A stretch of 55,074 bases of DNA from Bacteroidales bacterium (GTDB lineage: Bacteria > Bacteroidota > Bacteroidia > Bacteroidales > UBA932). The notes under the pieces are model-generated. The model ran no database searches, was not told the origin of the DNA, and saw only the letters and a list, made by a program, of their open reading frames with translations. The stretch is taken from positions 1 through 55,074 of the forward strand of contig JAEEXQ010000009.1 in NCBI GenBank assembly GCA_016287875.1, given 5' to 3'. Both the position numbers and the translations under genes were made by a program. This document shows positions 1-8,863 of the stretch, piece by piece (the stretch's first letter is position 1; every line of letters starts with the position of its first letter).

Positions 1-646
1 CATTGCTCAGATACATTCCCGGATAGTTCCTGAGATCGGTCTCGGTGATGCAGAGCTTGACTCCGTCTGTGCCGCTGACCGTTATGGGCAGGAAGGCGAT
101 CCTGGTCTTGTCCCATTCGGAAAGATGGATGCGCTCGTAGTGATTCTCGAACGAGTTGAAGAACGGATCTCCGTTCCGGCTGATTCTTGCGTAGGGAACC
201 CAGGCTGTATGGTCCTCGGGGAAGACGAAGTCGGCAGTTTCGCTTACGATGTTGACGGTCTTCCTGGTTACGAACCTGTATGCGGCACCGTCGTTGAAAA
301 CTCTTACCACGAAATCGAAATCCCTGGCCTGGAGGCGGAGTTCATTGTATTCTTCGAGGACGGACGACCTTTTGAAGAACAAGGCATCTACCGTGCGGGA
401 GACGCTCTTCCGCACCGCCTTGCGGAATTTGGTCCCGGAGCCCATCGTGCTTCCGTCCCCGAGATTGAGGGAAACTTCGGAAGGGGAGAGCAGGACCTTC
501 CCATCGAGGGATATGCTCCAGAGAAGTTTTTCCCCGGTCTGCACGGTCACTTTCAGCCCTTGGTCGGGCGAGGCGACGGTGTATTCTTTGGCATTCAGGA
601 AACGGGAAAACGATAAAGCTGCGGCAAGGGCAAGAAATTTTCTCAT
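1..646 (-). CDS. GH97 family glycosidase (SusB-like), N-terminal part only
   Basis: Reading the minus strand from the ATG at 646 gives an open frame of 215 codons that runs off the window. It opens with a signal peptide (MRKFLALAAALSF...) and continues as the N-terminal beta-sandwich of glycoside hydrolase family 97. Family-like stretches are SPDQGLKVTV, EYNELRL, FNDGAAYRFVTRK and FPEDHTAWVPYARISRNG. GH97 enzymes are periplasmic, calcium-dependent alpha-glucosidases or alpha-galactosidases acting on oligosaccharides; the catalytic barrel lies outside the window, so the substrate cannot be told. The start is 44 bp from a divergent AraC-type gene. A TATATTTG box (minus, 673-666) precedes it. 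Confidence 0.85.
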   Translation of the reverse strand, partial: MRKFLALAAALSFSRFLNAKEYTVASPDQGLKVTVQTGEKLLWSISLDGKVLLSPSEVSLNLGDGSTMGSGTKFRKAVRKSVSRTVDALFFKRSSVLEEYNELRLQARDFDFVVRVFNDGAAYRFVTRKTVNIVSETADFVFPEDHTAWVPYARISRNGDPFFNSFENHYERIHLSEWDKTRIAFLPITVSGTDGVKLCITETDLRNYPGMYLSN

Positions 647-655
647 CTCTAAATT

Positions 656-686
656 TTTGTTTTTCCAAATATAGTGTTTATTTTTG
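656..686 (+). promoter_or_regulatory. Bacteroidota sigma-A type promoter, TTTG-N19-TATTTTTG
   Basis: TTTG at 656-659 and TATTTTTG at 679-686, separated by 19 bp, match the Bacteroides -33/-7 consensus exactly. The ATG of the AraC-type gene lies 4 bp after the box, so its mRNA would be almost leaderless. The opposite strand carries TATATTTG (673-666) for the GH97 gene, so the two promoters overlap. Confidence 0.65.
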
Positions 687-690
687 AAAC

Positions 691-1554
691 ATGGTTTCAG
701 AATCACAAAACATTAACACATCGGCAATTAGCCCTGCCGACAGCTCCCTTTGGATCGCCACCTCGGCCAGGGGGCTGGTACGGGTGGGAAAGAACGGAAA
801 GGCCTTCTCATATACCGTCGAAAAAGGGGACCTTCAGAGCAACAATATTGTTTCCCTGACCTTCGGTGACGACGGCCTGCTCTGGATCAAGGACGATTGC
901 GGAGACGTGTTTTCGTACAGCTCCTTCTCGGGCTTCGTCAAGCAGTCGGAAGTGCCCGGAAACATCGCTGCAGCCCTCTCCAGCCCGGTTATAAAAGAAG
1001 AAGCCGCGCCTGCGCCGAGCCTTGCTCCCGCAGCCGCACATACCGTCCCTTACTGGGTGCCGGTACTGCTAACAATCTTGTTGCTCATCTGTCTGTCCGT
1101 AATATTTTTCCGTAGGAAAACGACGGCCGCCCAGGTGGAAACCCCTGCCCCTAAGCCCGGACCGAAACCCGGACCGGAGCATAAGGCAGAACCCAAGCCG
1201 GCTCCTAAACCGGCACCCGGGCCAGAACCCGAGCCCGTCGAGGGCTCCTTCTACGAGCAGGTCTATACTTTGGTGATGGAGAATTTCCGCAACGCCGATT
1301 TCGGAGTGGAAGATGTGGCTGCCGCATTCGGAATCAGCCGCGTGCATCTCAACCGTAAGCTCAAAGCGGAAAACAGTCCATCCCCATCGGATATGATAAA
1401 GACGATGAGGATGGAATTAGCTGCGGGAATGCTGAAGGACGGGACGCACAGCATAAGCGAAGTTGCCCAGGAATGCGGATTCTCTTCGGCCTCCTATTTC
1501 TCCAGCGCCTTCAAGGAGTACTACGGAGTAGCTCCTGCGGCGTACGAAAAATAA
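691..1554 (+). CDS. Minimal membrane-anchored AraC-type regulator with a propeller fragment
   Basis: This 287-residue protein has three parts. Residues 18-75 resemble one to two blades of the two-component regulator propeller (SLWIATSARGLVRV, DDGLLWIKDD). Residues 119-141 form a single membrane segment, followed by a Pro/Lys/Glu-rich linker (about 148-184). Residues 187-287 are an AraC/XylS helix-turn-helix (GVEDVAAAFGISRVHLNRKL, ISEVAQECGFSSASYFSSAF). It looks like a Bacteroides hybrid two-component sensor with the kinase and receiver removed and most of the propeller lost. No signal peptide is visible, and an in-frame stop at 685-687 rules out an upstream extension. Divergence from a GH97 gene suggests it controls glycan use; that is inference. 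Confidence 0.75.
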   Translation: MVSESQNINTSAISPADSSLWIATSARGLVRVGKNGKAFSYTVEKGDLQSNNIVSLTFGDDGLLWIKDDCGDVFSYSSFSGFVKQSEVPGNIAAALSSPVIKEEAAPAPSLAPAAAHTVPYWVPVLLTILLLICLSVIFFRRKTTAAQVETPAPKPGPKPGPEHKAEPKPAPKPAPGPEPEPVEGSFYEQVYTLVMENFRNADFGVEDVAAAFGISRVHLNRKLKAENSPSPSDMIKTMRMELAAGMLKDGTHSISEVAQECGFSSASYFSSAFKEYYGVAPAAYEK

Positions 1555-2475
1555 TTACTTGTAAATCTGTTTGAACGCGTGTCCGCGCCAGTCTGCGGGG
1601 ATCTTCACCCCGAGGATGTCGGCGATGACGGCAGGAGTGTCGTACTGCATCATATGCAGGGGAATCTCGTAGCCCTGCTTGACCTTCCTTCCGCAAACGA
1701 TGAAAGGCGTCTCGAGCTCTTCGAGGCTGAACTTGCCGTGGCCCTTGCCCTTTCCGCCGTGGTCGGAAGAGAGGATTATGACGGTATCATCGTAGATGCC
1801 CGCGTCCTTTATCGCCTGGATTATTATACCTATGTTCCTGTCGAGATCTTTCTGGACCTGCATATACTCGGGGGTGTACCAGCCCTTGTTGTGCCCCGTG
1901 TTGTCGAGAATGCCATAGTACAGCGTGAAGAAGAAAGGTTTCTTCTCCTTGATATAGACGGCCCCGTTTTCGGTGTACTGTTCCAGGGTCATATCGGTAT
2001 TGCCGTGGTAGGTGTTTATGTATTTCTCGAAAGAGGCGGATTCCTTGTCGCAGACGGCTCCCACACCGTCCCAGTCATAGACTATGCCGGTTTCGGCGTT
2101 GGGGTATTGCTCCCTTATCAATGTGTAGATGGTGGGAGGTATGCCGCGGCCGTTGTCTGCCGTGGAGGGAATGGTGCCCTTGGTGGAATTCCATTTGTCG
2201 AATCCGTGCATTTCGGTAGGCAGCCCGTTGAACATCGAGGCCCAGTTGATTGCCGAGGCGGAGGGCATCACGGAGCGCTTGGAAAGGGTCCAGCTGCCGT
2301 GCTGCATAAGATAAGTGATGTTGGGAATGTCTTCGGGAGCGGCTTCGCGGACGGCTTTTGCGGCCCAGCCGTCGATGCCTATCATTACTACGTGTTTGGC
2401 TTTCTTCTTTGCGGCATCGAGATCCGTCACGGAAATGCAGCAGAGAATCATCAATAGATAGCAGAGCTTTTTCAT
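1555..2475 (-). CDS. Secreted alkaline phosphatase-superfamily phosphodiesterase
   Basis: A 306-residue protein with an N-terminal signal peptide and the nucleotide pyrophosphatase/phosphodiesterase fold. Metal and catalytic positions can be followed: GIDGW (Asp35), SASAINWAS (Ser74 likely nucleophile, in place of the Thr common in NPPs), LDNTGHNKG and SSDHGGKGKGH. Members hydrolyse phosphate mono- or diesters in the periplasm with two metal ions; the substrate is not predictable. Its stop codon directly abuts that of the convergent AraC-type gene. Confidence 0.85.
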   Translation of the reverse strand: MKKLCYLLMILCCISVTDLDAAKKKAKHVVMIGIDGWAAKAVREAAPEDIPNITYLMQHGSWTLSKRSVMPSASAINWASMFNGLPTEMHGFDKWNSTKGTIPSTADNGRGIPPTIYTLIREQYPNAETGIVYDWDGVGAVCDKESASFEKYINTYHGNTDMTLEQYTENGAVYIKEKKPFFFTLYYGILDNTGHNKGWYTPEYMQVQKDLDRNIGIIIQAIKDAGIYDDTVIILSSDHGGKGKGHGKFSLEELETPFIVCGRKVKQGYEIPLHMMQYDTPAVIADILGVKIPADWRGHAFKQIYK

Positions 2476-2518
2476 TATGTGAGTTATTATTAGTTCCTAC
2501 AAATTTAATAAAATAACT

Positions 2519-2526
2519 TATCTTTG
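2519..2526 (+). promoter_or_regulatory. -7 box TATCTTTG
   Basis: Exact TAnnTTTG match 10 bp upstream of the ATG at 2537 (19 bp before the alternative ATG at 2546), in the divergent intergenic region with the phosphodiesterase gene. No good TTTG lies at the -33 distance. Confidence 0.5.
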
Positions 2527-2536
2527 TAAACTTGAC

Positions 2537-3799
2537 GTGTATGGAATGAGAAGGATAGTAGTAACAGTTTTGGCGGTATCTATGCTTTGGGCTTGCACAG
2601 GAAATATCTCCCGGGATATTCCCCCTCTGATGCGGTCCGTGCCTTCGCGTTCGCTTGCCGTAATGCACTTCCCGCACTGCAGTTCCGCCCTGGAGTTCCT
2701 GCTGGACAGCACTTCCATCTTCCGCCGCGTGGACTATGGCAGGCTGGGAAGCGCCGAAATGGTGCTGTCTTACGATTATAGCGCAGCCTTGGTGCCGCTG
2801 CTGGCCATAGATGCCGGCAAGGCCGATGCCGATACTTCCCAGGCCGTCAGGAAGGTCCTTTCCCAGGCTCAGGAACTCGGATTGCACGCGCTCTACACCG
2901 GGGACCATCTCCCCAAGCGCGCAGCTCTCCTGCTCAGCACCTCCCGCCCTTCCATCGACGAAGCCTGGAGCCATATAGAATCCGGTGCATCCATACTGGA
3001 CGCCCCTGGCTTCAAGGAAGCCCTGTCCATAGATGGGCCGGGGTCCGCAAGGATAATGCTGAAGAACGGAAGCGCCTCCCGCTGGCTGCCCCGCAAACTA
3101 GATATGGGATTCTCCCGCAAAGACCTGGTGCGCTTCGTCTCCGGCGCTGCAGCCTGGACCGTGGCGGATCTGGACGGCCCCTCCGGCGAGGGTATCGTAC
3201 TGCATCCTTGGACCGACGGCAAACAGTCGTATATGGCCCAGATGTTCTCCGGCCTTCCGGCAGGGGAGATGAAGCTTTCTTCCGTCATTCCCGACACGCT
3301 GGATATGGTCGTATGCCTGCCCCTGAAGGATTGCAAGGCCTACAACGAGGCTTGGAAGGAATGCCTGGACGTGCGGGCGGACCTGTCCCGGTACAAAGGC
3401 AGGCTGGCCTCGCTGAAGAGGGCTTCCGGCAAGAATCCGGAGACCTGGATGGCCGAGCAGGACCTGAAGGAAGTTGCCAGGCTTGACTGGGATGGGCACC
3501 AAGTGCTGCTTTGGCGCAGTGCCCGGCGCTCCCGCGCCTCCGCCGCCCCGGCGGAAAATCCCTACCCGGGATTCATTCCCGCGCTGTTCGGGGAAGCCTT
3601 CCGCATAACGGACGAGGGATTCCTGGCTGGCCGGGGGAACTGGACGGCTGCAGGCAGCGCCTCCGACGTGGCGGCCTGGCTTGATGCTTGCAAGGGTAAA
3701 ACGGCCCAGGGAATGCCGAAAAAGGCCAAATATTACTTCCGAAGTGGAAAATTCAGCCTTGTGGCTGACAACAATAATATAATCACTAATGTCAACTGA
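2537..3799 (+). CDS. Lipoprotein of unknown function
   Basis: A 420-residue protein with a lipoprotein signal peptide ending in LWAC, so it is probably anchored to a membrane in the envelope. The ATG at 2546 (MRRIVV...) gives a more typical signal sequence than 2537. No family is recognised; the body is a globular alpha/beta-looking sequence without obvious repeats or catalytic motifs. It overlaps the next gene (acyl-CoA synthetase) by 11 bp, so the two are almost certainly co-transcribed and translationally linked. Confidence 0.8.
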   Translation: MYGMRRIVVTVLAVSMLWACTGNISRDIPPLMRSVPSRSLAVMHFPHCSSALEFLLDSTSIFRRVDYGRLGSAEMVLSYDYSAALVPLLAIDAGKADADTSQAVRKVLSQAQELGLHALYTGDHLPKRAALLLSTSRPSIDEAWSHIESGASILDAPGFKEALSIDGPGSARIMLKNGSASRWLPRKLDMGFSRKDLVRFVSGAAAWTVADLDGPSGEGIVLHPWTDGKQSYMAQMFSGLPAGEMKLSSVIPDTLDMVVCLPLKDCKAYNEAWKECLDVRADLSRYKGRLASLKRASGKNPETWMAEQDLKEVARLDWDGHQVLLWRSARRSRASAAPAENPYPGFIPALFGEAFRITDEGFLAGRGNWTAAGSASDVAAWLDACKGKTAQGMPKKAKYYFRSGKFSLVADNNNIITNVN

Positions 3800-5456
3800 A
3801 TTAGAGTACAAGTCCGTCAACAAGCTCTTTGAGAAAAGTTTCAAGGAGCATTGGGACCGCGAGGCCCTGTCAAACTTCCAGGGTCGTACGCTCACTTACC
3901 GCGAGGTGGCCGAAAGGATAGCGATGCTGCACATCTGCTTCGAGCAGTGCGGCCTGCAGAAAGGGGACAAAGTCGCCCTCTGCTCACGCAACCAGGCCAA
4001 CTGGGGAGTATGCTTCCTGGCGGCTCTTACCTATGGAGCCGTCCCCGTGCCCATCCTCCACGAATTCAAGTCGGCCAACGTCCACTATCTCGTGAACCAT
4101 TCCGAATCCAAGGTCCTCTTCGTAGGGGAAACCGAGTGGGAGGGGCTCACCGAGAACGAGATGCCCGGCCTCGAAGTCGTGGTGCTTATGAACAACTTCA
4201 CCTATCTCTACTCCCGCAGCGAATCGCTGACGGCTGTCCGCGACAACATCACCAAGACCTTCAACGAGAAGTATCCCGACGGTTTCAAGCCTTCGGATAT
4301 CAAGTACTACGAAGACAGCCCCGAGGAACTGGCGCTCATCAACTACACTTCCGGCACTTCCGGATTCTCGAAGGGCGTGATGCTTCCTTACCGTTCGCTC
4401 TACACCAACATCAATCTGGCATATTTCGCCGAACCTCAGATGACCTGCGACTCGGACGTGGTGGCAATGCTGCCCTCCGCCCATATGTACGGCCTGATGT
4501 TCGAACTGATATACGAGATGATCCTCGGCTGCCACGTGCACTTCCTCACGCGCGTCCCCAGCCCCAAGATCATTATGAAGGCTTTCCAGGAGATACACCC
4601 CGACATCATCATCGCCGTGCCTCTCATTATGGAGAAGGTCTATAAGACCCAGCTCAAGCCCATAGCCGACCGCACCCGCCCTATGATGTACGTTCCCCTG
4701 CTGGCCCAGGCCATACAGAAAAAGATACGCGACGGGCTCATCACCGCGTTCGGCGGTCGTTTCGAGGAGGTTATCCTCGGCGGCGCCGCATTCAATCCCG
4801 AAGTCGAGAATTTCCTCCGCAAGATCCACTTCCCCTTCACCGTGGGATACGGAATGACGGAGTGCGGCCCTATCATAACCTACGAAAAGTGGTTCCGCTC
4901 CCGCAAGGGCTCCTGCGGAAAGGCCATCCCCGGCTGTGAGATCCGCATCGATTCCTCCAATCCCCACAAGATCCCCGGCGAAGTGCAGATCAAGGGCGGC
5001 AACGTCTTCCTCGGCTACTATAAGAACCGCGAAGAGACCCGCAAATGCTTCACCAACGACGGCTGGTTCAAGACGGGAGATATGGGCGTGGTAGATGCCG
5101 ACGGATATCTCTACCTGCGCGGCCGCTCCAAGTGCATGATCCTGGGCGCCAATGGGCAGAACGTATATCCGGAGGAGCTCGAGGCCGTGATCAACAACGC
5201 CTCCTATGTGGTGGATTCCCTGGTCATCGAGGATGGCGGCGGCCTTACCGCCCTCATCTATCCCGACTATCAGCAGGGAGAGAACGACGGCCTGGACCAC
5301 GAGCAGCTGGAAGAACGTCTGGTAGGCAGCCTGCCCGAGTTCAACAAGCTCCTTCCCTCTTACGCCCAGCTCCGCAAGATAGAGCTGATGCCCGAGGATT
5401 TCGAACGTACGCCTAAGAAGAGCATCAAACGATATCTGTATCAGAGGAACAAATAA
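3789..5456 (+). CDS. AMP-forming long-chain acyl-CoA synthetase
   Basis: A 555-residue adenylate-forming enzyme. Visible motifs are the phosphate-binding loop YTSGTSGFSKG (residues 186-196), the acyl-adenylate motif YGMTECGP, GWFKTGDMG, and a C-terminal Lys in the TPKKSIKRY segment that should be the adenylation lysine. It activates fatty acids to acyl-CoA via acyl-AMP in the cytoplasm or at the inner membrane. It overlaps the upstream lipoprotein gene by 11 bp and the downstream deaminase by 1 bp (TAATG), giving an operon. The exact chain length is unknown. Confidence 0.92.
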   Translation: MSTELEYKSVNKLFEKSFKEHWDREALSNFQGRTLTYREVAERIAMLHICFEQCGLQKGDKVALCSRNQANWGVCFLAALTYGAVPVPILHEFKSANVHYLVNHSESKVLFVGETEWEGLTENEMPGLEVVVLMNNFTYLYSRSESLTAVRDNITKTFNEKYPDGFKPSDIKYYEDSPEELALINYTSGTSGFSKGVMLPYRSLYTNINLAYFAEPQMTCDSDVVAMLPSAHMYGLMFELIYEMILGCHVHFLTRVPSPKIIMKAFQEIHPDIIIAVPLIMEKVYKTQLKPIADRTRPMMYVPLLAQAIQKKIRDGLITAFGGRFEEVILGGAAFNPEVENFLRKIHFPFTVGYGMTECGPIITYEKWFRSRKGSCGKAIPGCEIRIDSSNPHKIPGEVQIKGGNVFLGYYKNREETRKCFTNDGWFKTGDMGVVDADGYLYLRGRSKCMILGANGQNVYPEELEAVINNASYVVDSLVIEDGGGLTALIYPDYQQGENDGLDHEQLEERLVGSLPEFNKLLPSYAQLRKIELMPEDFERTPKKSIKRYLYQRNK

Positions 5457-5863
5457 TGAACAAATTCGACGAAAAGTACATCCGGATGGCCAAGATTTGG
5501 GCAACCAACTCCTACTGCAAGCGCAGGCAGGTAGGTGCCCTTATCGTCAAGGACAAAATGATTATTTCCGACGGCTACAATGGCACTCCTTCGGGCTTCG
5601 AGAACGACTGTGAGGACAATAACGTCACCAAGCCCTACGTCCTGCACGCGGAGGCTAATGCCATTACCAAGGTAGCCAAGTCCGGCAATTCTTCGGAGGG
5701 CGCCACACTCTACGTGACCGCTTCTCCGTGCATAGAATGCGCCAAGTTGATAATCCAGTCCGGTATCAAGAGGGTTGTTTACAGCGAGGAGTACCGTCTC
5801 GACGATGGTCTGAAGCTGTTGAGCCGCGCCGGAATCGAAGTAGAAAAAGTAGAAGCTGAATGA
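5456..5863 (+). CDS. dCMP deaminase family protein (ComEB-like)
   Basis: A 135-residue zinc-dependent deaminase. Zinc and catalytic residues are in HAEANA (His ligand and general-acid Glu) and PCIECAK (two Cys ligands). The substrate-side segment GYNGTPSGF is typical of deoxycytidylate deaminases, which convert dCMP to dUMP for thymidylate synthesis. The start overlaps the preceding stop by 1 bp, and the end overlaps the S41 protease start by 4 bp (ATGA). Confidence 0.93.
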   Translation: MNKFDEKYIRMAKIWATNSYCKRRQVGALIVKDKMIISDGYNGTPSGFENDCEDNNVTKPYVLHAEANAITKVAKSGNSSEGATLYVTASPCIECAKLIIQSGIKRVVYSEEYRLDDGLKLLSRAGIEVEKVEAE

Positions 5864-7440
5864 GAAAGTATTCTTCCGTATGGGTGGCCCTGCTGGGCGT
5901 CCTGGTGGGTGCCCTGTCGGTACTGACCGTGCAGAAAGCGCAGGAAAACCGCCGTATGCTGCGAACCGAATTCAAGGATTGGCGCAAGCTGAACCTTGTG
6001 CTGCAGTCGCTGGATGAGAACTATGTCGATACCGTGGACCGCAAGGCGGTCACCGATGCCGCCATCTCCGCCGCCCTGGGCGCCCTCGATCCGCATTCGG
6101 TGTATATGCCGCCGGCCATACTGGAAGAATCCGAAACCGAACTGGCCGGCAATTTCGACGGCATAGGCATTCAGTTCAACGTTCCCAACGACACGGCCAT
6201 AGTGCTTGAGGTCATCCCCGGAGGCCCGTCCGAAAAGATAGGCCTCCAGCCGGGAGACCGCATACTCAAGGTCGATGAAAAGAACATAGCCGGGGTGCGC
6301 TTCCCCCAGGACAGCATGGTCCGCAAGATGCGCGGTCCCTCGGGTTCGAAGGTCCATCTGACCGTCCTCAGGGACGGGGAGACCGTGCCCTTCGAGATAA
6401 CCCGCGGGAAGATACCCGTAAACAGCGTGGACGCTGCCTTTATGGTGGACGATACCACAGGATACCTCCGTCTGGGCAAGTTCGCGCGTACGACCTACCA
6501 GGAGGTGCTTTCCGCCAGCGAGAAACTTCTCTCGCAGGGGATGAAGCGGCTGATATTCGACCTCCGCGACAATGGCGGTGGTTTCTTCGACCAGTCGCTC
6601 TACCTCGCCGATATGTTCCTCCCCAAGGACGCTCTGATAGTTTATCTGGAGGGCCGCAACCGCAGCCGCCAGGACTACACCGCTTCCGGCAGAGGAAAGA
6701 TGCAGGACATTGCCATCGACGTGCTTATCAACGAGAATTCCGCATCCTCCAGCGAAATCTTCGCCGGGGCCATACAGGACAATGACCGCGGAAAGATCAT
6801 AGGTCGCCGTTCGTTCGGCAAGGGCCTCGTCCAGGAGCCTCTCTACTTCAACGACGGCAGCGGCCTTCGCATCACCGTAGCCCGTTACCATACACCTTCC
6901 GGCCGCTGCATACAGAAACCCTACTCCAGCAGCGAGGATTACGCCTACGACATCTACTACCGTTACAGGGACGGGGAGATGCTCAACGCCGACAGCGTCA
7001 AGGTAGATAAGAGCGAGGCCTTCCACACCGTAGGCGGTCGCACCGTCTATGGCGGAGGAGGGATAATCCCGGACATATTCGTGCCCATAGATACCACCAA
7101 GGCATCCAATTTCTATGTGGCCTGCAACAAGAAGGCGACCGCTATGCGCTTCGCGTCCTGGTGGTTCGACTCTCACAAGGCCCAGCTGCAGGCGATAGGG
7201 GACTTCGCTTCGCTGAACAAGTACCTCGACTCCGCCGGCCTGGAAAGCGCGTTCCTCCGTTTCGCTGCTTCGAAGGATGGGCTCAAGCCATCGTCCGCTT
7301 CGGAATGGGCTTCCGAGAAGAGTTATATGATGACCGCCGTCCGTGCCTTGGTAGGCCGCTACTCCAAACTGGGAGATGAAGCCTTCTATCATATCTACCT
7401 TGCGGTGGACAATGTTTTCGGGGTTGCTATTGTTAGCTAA
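5860..7440 (+). CDS. S41 family C-terminal processing protease
   Basis: A 526-residue protein with an N-terminal membrane anchor (residues 7-24), a PDZ domain (about 85-175) and an S41 catalytic domain. The nucleophile region is NENSASSSE (residues 291-299) and the general-base lysine is in RSFGKG (Lys321). Such CtpA/Prc-like enzymes trim or degrade periplasmic proteins from their C-termini. The last 130 residues go beyond the core and are common in Bacteroidota versions. It is the third gene of the acyl-CoA synthetase-deaminase operon, overlapping by ATGA. Confidence 0.93.
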   Translation: MRKYSSVWVALLGVLVGALSVLTVQKAQENRRMLRTEFKDWRKLNLVLQSLDENYVDTVDRKAVTDAAISAALGALDPHSVYMPPAILEESETELAGNFDGIGIQFNVPNDTAIVLEVIPGGPSEKIGLQPGDRILKVDEKNIAGVRFPQDSMVRKMRGPSGSKVHLTVLRDGETVPFEITRGKIPVNSVDAAFMVDDTTGYLRLGKFARTTYQEVLSASEKLLSQGMKRLIFDLRDNGGGFFDQSLYLADMFLPKDALIVYLEGRNRSRQDYTASGRGKMQDIAIDVLINENSASSSEIFAGAIQDNDRGKIIGRRSFGKGLVQEPLYFNDGSGLRITVARYHTPSGRCIQKPYSSSEDYAYDIYYRYRDGEMLNADSVKVDKSEAFHTVGGRTVYGGGGIIPDIFVPIDTTKASNFYVACNKKATAMRFASWWFDSHKAQLQAIGDFASLNKYLDSAGLESAFLRFAASKDGLKPSSASEWASEKSYMMTAVRALVGRYSKLGDEAFYHIYLAVDNVFGVAIVS

Positions 7441-7446
7441 ATTGCT

Positions 7447-7454
7447 TATATTTG
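7447..7454 (+). promoter_or_regulatory. -7 box TATATTTG
   Basis: Exact TAnnTTTG match just after the S41 protease stop and 26 bp before the BACON lipoprotein ATG, indicating a separate transcription unit. Confidence 0.5.
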
Positions 7455-7480
7455 GCGAGTTAACCAAGTATAAGTGATTT

Positions 7481-8821
7481 ATGAAAAGGCTTCTCTTATT
7501 ACTAGCAGTCGTTCCTTCCGTTTTTTTCGCCGTATCCTGCGATCCGGTCAATACTGACGGGCCCGATAACGGTGGTGACTCCAAAGACAAGACCGACATC
7601 CGTCTTATAGATGTACAATCTGAATACAAGGTAGCGAGCGACATCGATACCGTAATGCTTCGCTTTTCCGTGACTCTCGGCGAATCCGCCGCCGCTTGGA
7701 AGGTGACTGCCTCCCAGGACTGGTGCAAGCCCGAGCCCGCCGAAGGCACTGGCTACGCCGAGGTGTTCGTGGCCATCTCTGCCAACGATAAGGCAAGCGC
7801 CCGGGAAGCCGAACTGGTGATCAGTGCCGGAACTAAGACCAAGAAATTAAAGGTTACCCAGTGCATGTATGCCGGGGCCATGCCTGCCGAGTCGTGGTTC
7901 ACGAAACCCTATTACGAGCGTACCGACAGGGAAAGGGTCGGGCTCCGCGGCCCCGTGAAGAGCTGGTACATCAGCACTTATACCACTTACGACAAGTATT
8001 ACTACGACGAAGCCGGCCATCTGGTAAAGGAGGAGTACTACAACACCACCGACAATTATATGGAGGTCAGATGGGTACACAGCTACGATGCGCAGGGCCG
8101 TCGCGTGAAATCCGAACAGAGCTACGGCAGCGACGCCGAGGGCGGCCGCACCTTTACTTACGAATATGGCAATACCGGCAAGCTGGTCGCTACCGCCGCA
8201 TACAACTGGATAGAATTCCAGGAGGGCTGGGTGAGCGGGAAGAACTTCCCTTTGTCCATATGGAAGGACCTCTCTGCCATTCACTATCTGGACAATTCTC
8301 CATTCTACTACGAACGGGAGGATATAGTTTTCGCTTTCCAGCCCGACGGTAATCTGGTCATTACGGATACATACTGCCGCAACCAGGATGGCAGTGCCCC
8401 CGAGGTCTCCGTATATCATATCGCCTACGAGAACGGTCTGCCCGTCTCCTGCGCCGAGAGCGAGGTTGCGGTGAAGTACGATGACAAGGGTAATCCTGCG
8501 GAACTTAGCGTCGACGGAGGGGCTAAGACCTGGACTTTCCTCAGCCACCCGAGAGTCCTGCTTGCCGCAACGATGTCCGAGCCCAAGGCCCAGGGAATGG
8601 TGGCACAGTTCTGGGCGAACTACTTCTACAACAGCAACGGGGACGCCATCCGCTTCCAGCGTGCTTACTTCTCTGCCGACCAGGAATATAACGATTACTA
8701 CATCAAATATTTCTACGACGCCCACGGCAACTGGATACAGCGCGAAGAGTCCACCGAACCCGCATTCCAGCACGGCCAGCACTTTATCGGCGAGGTCAAC
8801 CGCGAGATAGAATACTATTAA
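7481..8821 (+). CDS. BACON-domain lipoprotein with a YD-repeat-like body
   Basis: A 446-residue protein with a signal peptide and lipobox (FAVSC). Residues about 40-130 look like a BACON domain: alternating strands with WKVTASQDWCKPEP and ending in KKLKVTQ. BACON domains are carbohydrate- or mucin-associated modules of Bacteroidota surface proteins. The rest is rich in Tyr/Asp/Gly strands (YYYDEAGHLVKEEYY, YDAQGRRVKSEQSYG, YDAHGNWIQRE) resembling degenerate Rhs/YD repeats. It is probably outer-membrane anchored. No catalytic motif is seen, so it may bind rather than cut. Confidence 0.8.
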   Translation: MKRLLLLLAVVPSVFFAVSCDPVNTDGPDNGGDSKDKTDIRLIDVQSEYKVASDIDTVMLRFSVTLGESAAAWKVTASQDWCKPEPAEGTGYAEVFVAISANDKASAREAELVISAGTKTKKLKVTQCMYAGAMPAESWFTKPYYERTDRERVGLRGPVKSWYISTYTTYDKYYYDEAGHLVKEEYYNTTDNYMEVRWVHSYDAQGRRVKSEQSYGSDAEGGRTFTYEYGNTGKLVATAAYNWIEFQEGWVSGKNFPLSIWKDLSAIHYLDNSPFYYEREDIVFAFQPDGNLVITDTYCRNQDGSAPEVSVYHIAYENGLPVSCAESEVAVKYDDKGNPAELSVDGGAKTWTFLSHPRVLLAATMSEPKAQGMVAQFWANYFYNSNGDAIRFQRAYFSADQEYNDYYIKYFYDAHGNWIQREESTEPAFQHGQHFIGEVNREIEYY

Positions 8822-8863
8822 TGGCAAGGTAATTGCTCTATAAGCAGGAAAAACGATAATATT

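Noticed and set aside
5779..7749. Very long minus-strand open frame opposite the S41 protease
   Set aside because: High GC gives long antisense frames; codon pattern and motifs lie on the plus strand.
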